NCBI GenBank assembly: GCA_027604665.1
Contig: JADGIZ010000110.1
Coordinates: 1-25,362 of the forward strand
Direction of reading: 5' to 3'
Source of the DNA: Polyrhizophydium stewartii
Taxonomy: Eukaryota > Chytridiomycota > Chytridiomycetes > Rhizophydiales
DNA length: 25,362 bases
Part shown: piece after piece, positions 20,899 through 25,362 of the stretch
How the letters are laid out: each line of letters starts with the position of its first letter
Position numbering within the stretch: position 1 is the stretch's first letter
The notes under the pieces: model-generated
The model's input: the letters and a program-made list of their open reading frames with translations, nothing else
The model's database searches: none
Told to the model about the DNA's origin: nothing
Position numbers and translations under genes: made by a program

Positions 20899-23316
20899 AT
20901 GTCGGCCGTCGTCGACTGCGCGGCCGCGGCTCTGGCATTCCCTACACTCAACCTCACGCGGGACTGCTGCAGCAGCGCGCTGGTGGGCTGCGCAGGGCCG
21001 CGGATCGTTGCGCTGTGGGTTGCCATCCCTGTTGCTGCACAACGCTTGCACCGCGTTGACTCGCCTGCGGCACCGGCCGCGTCGGCGTCCCTGGCGCCAT
21101 GCGACGCCTCAGCAACCTCGGGTCGGCGGGACTCGCCGGGCCGGTGTCATCCGTCCTTCTGGAGCAGCTCGACGACCTCCAACGCATGTGAGGGCTGGCG
21201 CTCGCTCCTAACGCAAGAACGGCGTGCCGTGCGCTGACGACTAGACGGCAGCGACCTGAGCAACAACAAGCTGAACGGCTCACTCCCGCGCTTGCAAGGC
21301 CTGTCCAAGCTGAGCCAGATGTGAGCCGGCGGTCGTGCGGATGTGACGCCGCGCTGGTCTGTGACGCTGACGGCACGCAGTGACCTGAGCAGCAACAAGT
21401 TCTCTGGTCGGATTCCAGACTCGCTTGGACGCCTGCCCAGCCTGACCGTCCTGTGTGTCGGCCGCCAGTGTCCTGTGCGCTCCGCGATGGCTCGCATGCT
21501 GACCGCCAGCGCCGCGCGCAGCGACCTGAGCCGCAACAATCTCGAGGGCGACGTGTCGGCAACAGCCTTGGCGAACCTCACGCGGCTGACCTCGCTGTCG
21601 GTTGTTTGCGAGGCTTGTTGCGGCCAAGTCCTGCAGCGATACCTGACATCCGTCGCCGCGCTCAGGTCGCTCGGAAAGAACAATCTCGCAATCCGCGACC
21701 TCGACTGGCTTGCGCCGCTGAAGCAGCTTGCCTCGCTGTGCGTCAGCATTGGCAGCCAACCTGCTTGTGGTGCAGTTGGCATTTGGTGCTGATGGCCGTC
21801 GGCGTGGCAGTTCGCTCAGCTCCTGCAAGCTTGTAGGGCCAGTCCCGCCTGCAATCAGACAACTCGTGCATCTCGAGAAACTGTGAGTGTCGCAACACAT
21901 GCTGGATCGCCACGCCCGTGCATGGTGTTGACTCAGCGCCTCGTGCAGTGAGCTGAGCAGCAACCAACTCAACGCCAGCATCCCTGACTGGATCGGGGAG
22001 CTTGCATCGCTCAAGTCGCTGTGCGCTCTGGAGCTGCATCCGTGCTGGTCGTGTGCGGGCTGCTGACGACCTGGCTGTGCACCAGCGATCTCGGCTTGAA
22101 TCAGCTCGGTGGCACGGTTCCAGAGTCCATGGGCCGCCTCGCCAGCCTGGCCAAGCTGTGAGTCGCAGCACCCTGAGCCAGCAGCATCTGCGACATGCCC
22201 TGCAGCTGACTCGATGCGTGCGCATGGGCCACAGCAAGCTCGACAACAACCTGCTTCAGGGAAGCATCCCCGAGTCACTTGGCAGACTGCCGAATCTGAC
22301 ATCGCTGTGAGTCCGATGAGCACCGAGTGCGGGCTGCAAACAGCGCTGTGCTGACTGCACGGCCGGCAAAGGGAGGTGCAGTCGAACCCGATGCTGGGCG
22401 GCGAGCTGCCGCCGAGCCTCAGTCCTTCAAAGAGCTGCAAGATGGCTCGCACGGCCATCTGCTCGACCAGCACGGTGCAGCAGTCGCTGTGCGGTGTGCC
22501 GGCGTGTGAGCTGCTGTTCTGCTGGATGCACGTTCAGAGGCTGCAGCCTGCGTCTGACAGCAGCGGGCAGGTCCGACTTCGCCCGAGTGCGCAACTCTTG
22601 CAGCAGCGTTCCCAGGCATCTCGCTGGGCAGCAACTGCTGCACATCGGGACTCGCTGTGTGCGACGGCGGCGTCATCAGCGCAATGTGGGCCACGGCATC
22701 GCTCGTGCCACCGCAGCAGGCACCCAGCTCGCACGCTGACACAGCATGCCGCAGCACCATGGCTCGCAGGAACATCAGCGGCTCGCTGCCGCAGTCGCTG
22801 GCTCGGCTGCGCAACATCACCGAGATGTGAGCACACATGCAGCGCAACAGGTGCACTCACACGCTGCGGCGTGTCCGCCACGCTGACTCGCTGTGCAGCG
22901 ACCTGTCAGGAAACTCGGGGCTGACCGGCGTCATGCCGAGCGGCTTCACCAACCTCACTGCATGCAACCTGTCGGGCACAAAGGTGTGCAGCGACGGCAG
23001 CGCGCCGGCCGCCTGCAACCTGCCGATCTGTGAGCGATGCCGTGCCTTTGTGACGAGCGACTGCGGCAGGCACATGCTGTGGGAGTGTGCCGGCTGACGG
23101 TGCGATGCAGGCACAAACACAGCAGAGACGCCCAAGGCAGTCCTGCTTGCGGCTGGACTGATGACGATCGTGGTGTTCCTTGGGATCGGCGTCTTCATGT
23201 ATGTCCGTGCAAGACACCGGCACAAGCAGGTCAGGTTCCTAGGAGCCGAATCAGGCGGCAGAGATCCGCCTGACCGAGACGCCGAGCAGGCAGGCCGGAC
23301 GGCGGTGTCGGTGTGA
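20899..23316 (+). CDS. LRR single-pass membrane protein 2, with two LRR blocks
   Basis: Fifteen exons, 474 aa: 20899-21014, 21113-21187, 21252-21320, 21381-21452, 21522-21596, 21666-21737, 21811-21882, 21949-22020, 22086-22157, 22235-22306, 22372-22505, 22571-22685, 22755-22826, 22899-23029 and 23111-23316. Block 1 is an N-cap (MSAVVDC...RDCC), nine LRR exons of 69-75 nt and a 134-nt C-cap exon (SC....ICSTS....LCGVPA). Block 2 is a second N-cap exon (ECATLAAAFP...GSNCC), one LRR exon of 72 nt, and a cap exon (LSGNSGLTGVMPSGF..L..CNLSGTKVC). The last exon encodes the membrane helix (AVLLAAGLMTIVVFLGIGVFMYV) and a short polar tail. Block 2 has no ATG of its own and joins block 1 across a 65-nt phase-1 intron, so one protein is the simplest model. 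Two genes, the second lacking a start, is the alternative. One donor (GTCGGT, 21597) is weak. No signal peptide or kinase is seen. Confidence 0.82.
21113..22306 (+). repeat. Nine-unit LRR exon array
   Basis: Nine consecutive exons (six of 72 nt, two of 75, one of 69) each encode one LRR with phase-2 breaks, as in the neighbouring gene. Clear repeat cores are LSNNKLNGSLP, LSSNKFSGRIPDSLG, LSSNQLNASIPDWIG, LGLNQLGGTVPESMG and LDNNLLQGSIPESLG. Two units (residues NNLAIRDLDWLAPL and LSSCKLVGPVPPAI) are more divergent. Confidence 0.85.
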
Positions 23317-23549
23317 GGCGACGCTGGCAATACAGAACCCAAGATGGGGGGACGCTGGCTCGCAAGGCCAGATCCGCCGCCCCACGAGCGGCCGGCGCCA
23401 GCGGTATCTGCCAGACCGGGCGGGGCGGGCGTGAGCGGCAGGGGTCTGGCGCATGAGTGTGTGCGGGGCTGGGTGTGTGGGCGAGCACACCGCAGCTGGA
23501 ACCGACTTGCCCTTTGAGAGCGACAAGCGACTCTGCCTCGGCGCCAGCC
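23317..23549 (+). promoter_or_regulatory. Leader/promoter of the four-repeat gene, with an upstream ATG
   Basis: 233 bp lie between the LRR 2 stop and the chosen ATG. An earlier ATG at 23453 opens a 126-codon frame that overlaps the main gene out of phase (to 23833). If it is transcribed it could reduce translation of the main frame. The main ATG has the better context (GCCAGCCATGC). Confidence 0.4.
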
Positions 23550-25232
23550 ATGCCTCCTCGCACGTCGTCGCTGCGCCTGTCGCAGCCGCCCCTTCCACCA
23601 CCGCCGCCGCTGCCGCTGCCTCTGCAGCCGCCGCCGGCTGCGACAGAGACGGCATGCGTCGCGCTGCTGGACGCCGGCGCGGTCAGCGTGCTTGCGCCGG
23701 CGCCGCACGTTGCGGCCGCCGTGAGCGATGCCCTGTCGGCGGCGTGGCCCAAAGGCGTCAAGGCCGAGTCGCCTGGCGGCGGCGTGCACCTGCTCACGCT
23801 GGCCAACTCGCCGTGGACTCAGGAGACCTTTGACGTTGGCGACCGCTGCGCGCTGGCGCTGGCGATCGTCGGCGCGCTGGCGCCGCTCGGGTGGCGGCTG
23901 CTGGCGGGCATCGGGTCGAGCAGGCAGCTGTCGTCTGTCGACTCGCTGTATTTCGAGCGCTTGGTCGGGCCGCTGACGCCGGCGCCGGCGCCAGCGCCGA
24001 TGTTTGGGCTGTGCCTGCACGGCGCAGACTCGCTGCGGCTGGTCGGCGAGGCGCGCACGGGGCACGGCGACGCCGTGCGGGCCGCGCTGCAGGCGGCCGT
24101 GGCCGCGGCGTGGCCGCACGGCTTCAACTTCGCGGGCGTGTGGCTGGGCTGCCACACCGTGCGTCTCAACGGCGCCGTGTGGAGCGCCAAGACGCACGGC
24201 CAAGCCTCGATCCGGTTCCTGCTGGCCCACGTCGTGCGGTCACTGGCGGCCGCCGGCTTTGGCGTTGTGGCGGCGCTGCGCCTGCGGCAGTCCAGCATCC
24301 ACGGCGACGAGGAGCCCGATGCGCTGCTGTTCGAGTTGCGGAGCGACGCCACCGACCAGATCTCGCCGGCTGCGCCAACGGCCGACCTGCTGCTGATCTC
24401 GGAGCCGGCGGCGCCGGCAGCCGCCCCGGCCGTGGAGCAGCCCCAACCGAAGCCGCTGCCGCAGGCCGAGACCGTACCGCCGGTTGTCGTGGTGTCGGCC
24501 GTTGGCGCCGACGTGCTCGAGATCATCTCGCCGCCGGCCGTCGGCGCGCGGCTGGCGACGGTCGTGCGCAGCAACTGGCCGCCGGGCATCCGGCGTTCCG
24601 ACCCCGTGCAGCTTGTCTTCCGCGGGCCGCAGATGTCTGCCGATGCCGTCTCTGGCGCCGTTGCGACGATCCGGCTCAACGAGTCGCCGTGGAGCGCCGC
24701 CAACGTGCACGCTGCCGGCGGCCGGCTGCTGATGCTGGCCATCATCGCCAGCCTGCTGCGGGACGGCTGGCGACTCGCTGCGGCACCGGACGGCATCACG
24801 CGCGGCTGGACGCTGCGGCCGTTCCTGTTCGAGCCGTGCCCGCCTGTGCAGGCGTTCAACCTGTGCGCCGTGTCGCTCGTTCGCAACCGCTGGATGCGGC
24901 TGATGCACAACGCAAGCGACATGGCGCCCGAGGCGCAGGACGCTGCGTTCGCGGCCGTCAGCGCGGCGATTCTCGCGAGCCCGTGCAAGACCGAGTCGGT
25001 GTCGCGCACCGACGGCGTTGCCGTGTGGGCGCTGTCGTGCTTCATCTGGGACCCGTTTGGCGAGATGGAGCTGTGGAACCGCGGGCTGGTCGTCAAGGTC
25101 ATCGACCACATGCGGCGCGCTGGCTTCGCGCTGCTGGACGCCGCCCGCTTCGCCAATGCCGGCGAGCAGTGCGACACCCTTGTTTTCCTGTCCCAGAGAT
25201 CAGCAAACGCGGCGGTGGTCCCAGCCGGTTGA
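23550..25232 (+). CDS. Unrecognised protein of four divergent repeats of about 100-120 aa
   Basis: One uninterrupted reading frame of 560 aa. After a proline-rich start (residues 13-29) come four copies of one domain: about 36-137, 152-263, 312-429 and 436-547. Each has a small-residue helix, WP.G (66-69, 188-191, 343-346), a strand ending SPW or similar (SPW 87-89, AVW 209-211, SPW 379-381, DPF 501-503), a hydrophobic helix R/L-LL....I..L, and GW/GF plus L (114, 236, 406, 525). A final strand has the form D.L.F (LYFE, LLFEL, FLFE, TLVFL). Copy 4 lacks WP.G. Copies are joined by Pro/Ala-rich linkers (141-150 and 284-312). No catalytic motif, signal peptide or membrane helix is seen, so it is probably a soluble binding protein; that is inference. 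I recall nothing I can name with confidence. The start is the first in-frame ATG. It differs from its neighbours in having no introns and strong G+C-rich codon use. Confidence 0.82.
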   Translation: MPPRTSSLRLSQPPLPPPPPLPLPLQPPPAATETACVALLDAGAVSVLAPAPHVAAAVSDALSAAWPKGVKAESPGGGVHLLTLANSPWTQETFDVGDRCALALAIVGALAPLGWRLLAGIGSSRQLSSVDSLYFERLVGPLTPAPAPAPMFGLCLHGADSLRLVGEARTGHGDAVRAALQAAVAAAWPHGFNFAGVWLGCHTVRLNGAVWSAKTHGQASIRFLLAHVVRSLAAAGFGVVAALRLRQSSIHGDEEPDALLFELRSDATDQISPAAPTADLLLISEPAAPAAAPAVEQPQPKPLPQAETVPPVVVVSAVGADVLEIISPPAVGARLATVVRSNWPPGIRRSDPVQLVFRGPQMSADAVSGAVATIRLNESPWSAANVHAAGGRLLMLAIIASLLRDGWRLAAAPDGITRGWTLRPFLFEPCPPVQAFNLCAVSLVRNRWMRLMHNASDMAPEAQDAAFAAVSAAILASPCKTESVSRTDGVAVWALSCFIWDPFGEMELWNRGLVVKVIDHMRRAGFALLDAARFANAGEQCDTLVFLSQRSANAAVVPAG

Positions 25233-25301
25233 GGGGAAGTCGGCCGCCTCGCTCCTTAATAAATCCCTCTTCTAATCTAATCTTTAGATCAGCAAACGCG
25301 G
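25197..25301 (+). repeat. 16-bp direct repeat across the 3' end
   Basis: AGATCAGCAAACGCGG occurs at 25197-25212 (last codons of the four-repeat gene) and again at 25286-25301 (3' flank), 89 bp apart. It could be the trace of a small duplication. Confidence 0.6.
25258..25263 (+). terminator. Poly(A) signal AATAAA
   Basis: AATAAA lies 26 bp after the stop of the four-repeat gene, in a short AT-richer stretch, as expected for a compact fungal 3' end. Confidence 0.65.
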
Positions 25302-25362
25302 AGAACGACAGGCAGCAAGAACGGCGACACGGCTTGGAGCAAGGCACTTTGACGGCGGTCTG

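Noticed and set aside
22571..23316. A separate third LRR gene
   Set aside because: It has no start codon before its N-cap, while an in-frame intron of normal length joins it to the preceding exon. It is kept as part of LRR 2, with the alternative noted.
23819..25177. 452-codon minus-strand open frame
   Set aside because: It is antisense to the four-repeat gene. The plus strand has a clear internal repeat pattern, good ATG context and a poly(A) signal; the minus frame has none.
25264..25290. Telomere-like or satellite sequence (CTAATCTAATC)
   Set aside because: There are only two short units beside a poly(A) signal, not an array.

Overview
The window is GC-rich eukaryotic DNA carrying intron-containing protein genes. 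Introns are mostly 50-98 nt (one of 127 nt), with GTGAGT/GTGCGT/GTAAGT-type donors, CAG acceptors and frequent CTGAC-like branch sites. Compact spacing, short introns, a RAD17 checkpoint clamp loader, a full-length SZT2 (KICSTOR scaffold) homologue and plant-type leucine-rich-repeat (LRR) membrane proteins fit an early-diverging, probably zoosporic (chytrid-like) fungus. That placement is an inference; no rRNA or other marker gene is present.

Layout: (1) 44-1280, minus strand: a decayed LRR transmembrane gene with a frameshift, a lost cap cysteine and a 192-bp insertion flanked by a 5-bp duplication. (2) 1326-4549, plus: RAD17, four exons, 1,002 aa. (3) 4676-5388, minus: a four-EF-hand calcium-binding protein, four exons, 168 aa. 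(4) 5669-18334, plus: SZT2, eleven exons, 3,980 aa. (5) 18482-20377, plus: an LRR membrane protein, ten exons, 419 aa, with seven consecutive 72-nt exons each encoding one LRR. (6) 20899-23316, plus: a second LRR membrane protein, fifteen exons, 474 aa, apparently two LRR ectodomains fused in frame. (7) 23550-25232, plus: an intronless gene for a 560-aa protein built of four divergent copies of an unrecognised domain of about 100-120 aa.

Functionally these are mostly unrelated neighbours: DNA-damage checkpoint (RAD17), calcium binding (EF-hand protein) and nutrient signalling to TORC1 (SZT2). The SZT2 and EF-hand genes share a 280-bp divergent promoter region holding an imperfect direct repeat. 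RAD17 and the decayed LRR gene are separated by only 45 bp. The most unusual part is the LRR family: two apparently intact genes and one broken one. They have extreme exon/repeat modularity, no visible signal peptide, no kinase domain, and in two members a shared C-terminal tail motif. Exon models were built by eye from splice sites, frame continuity and comparison between paralogues. Every modelled intact CDS closes in frame, but none has been confirmed with transcripts.
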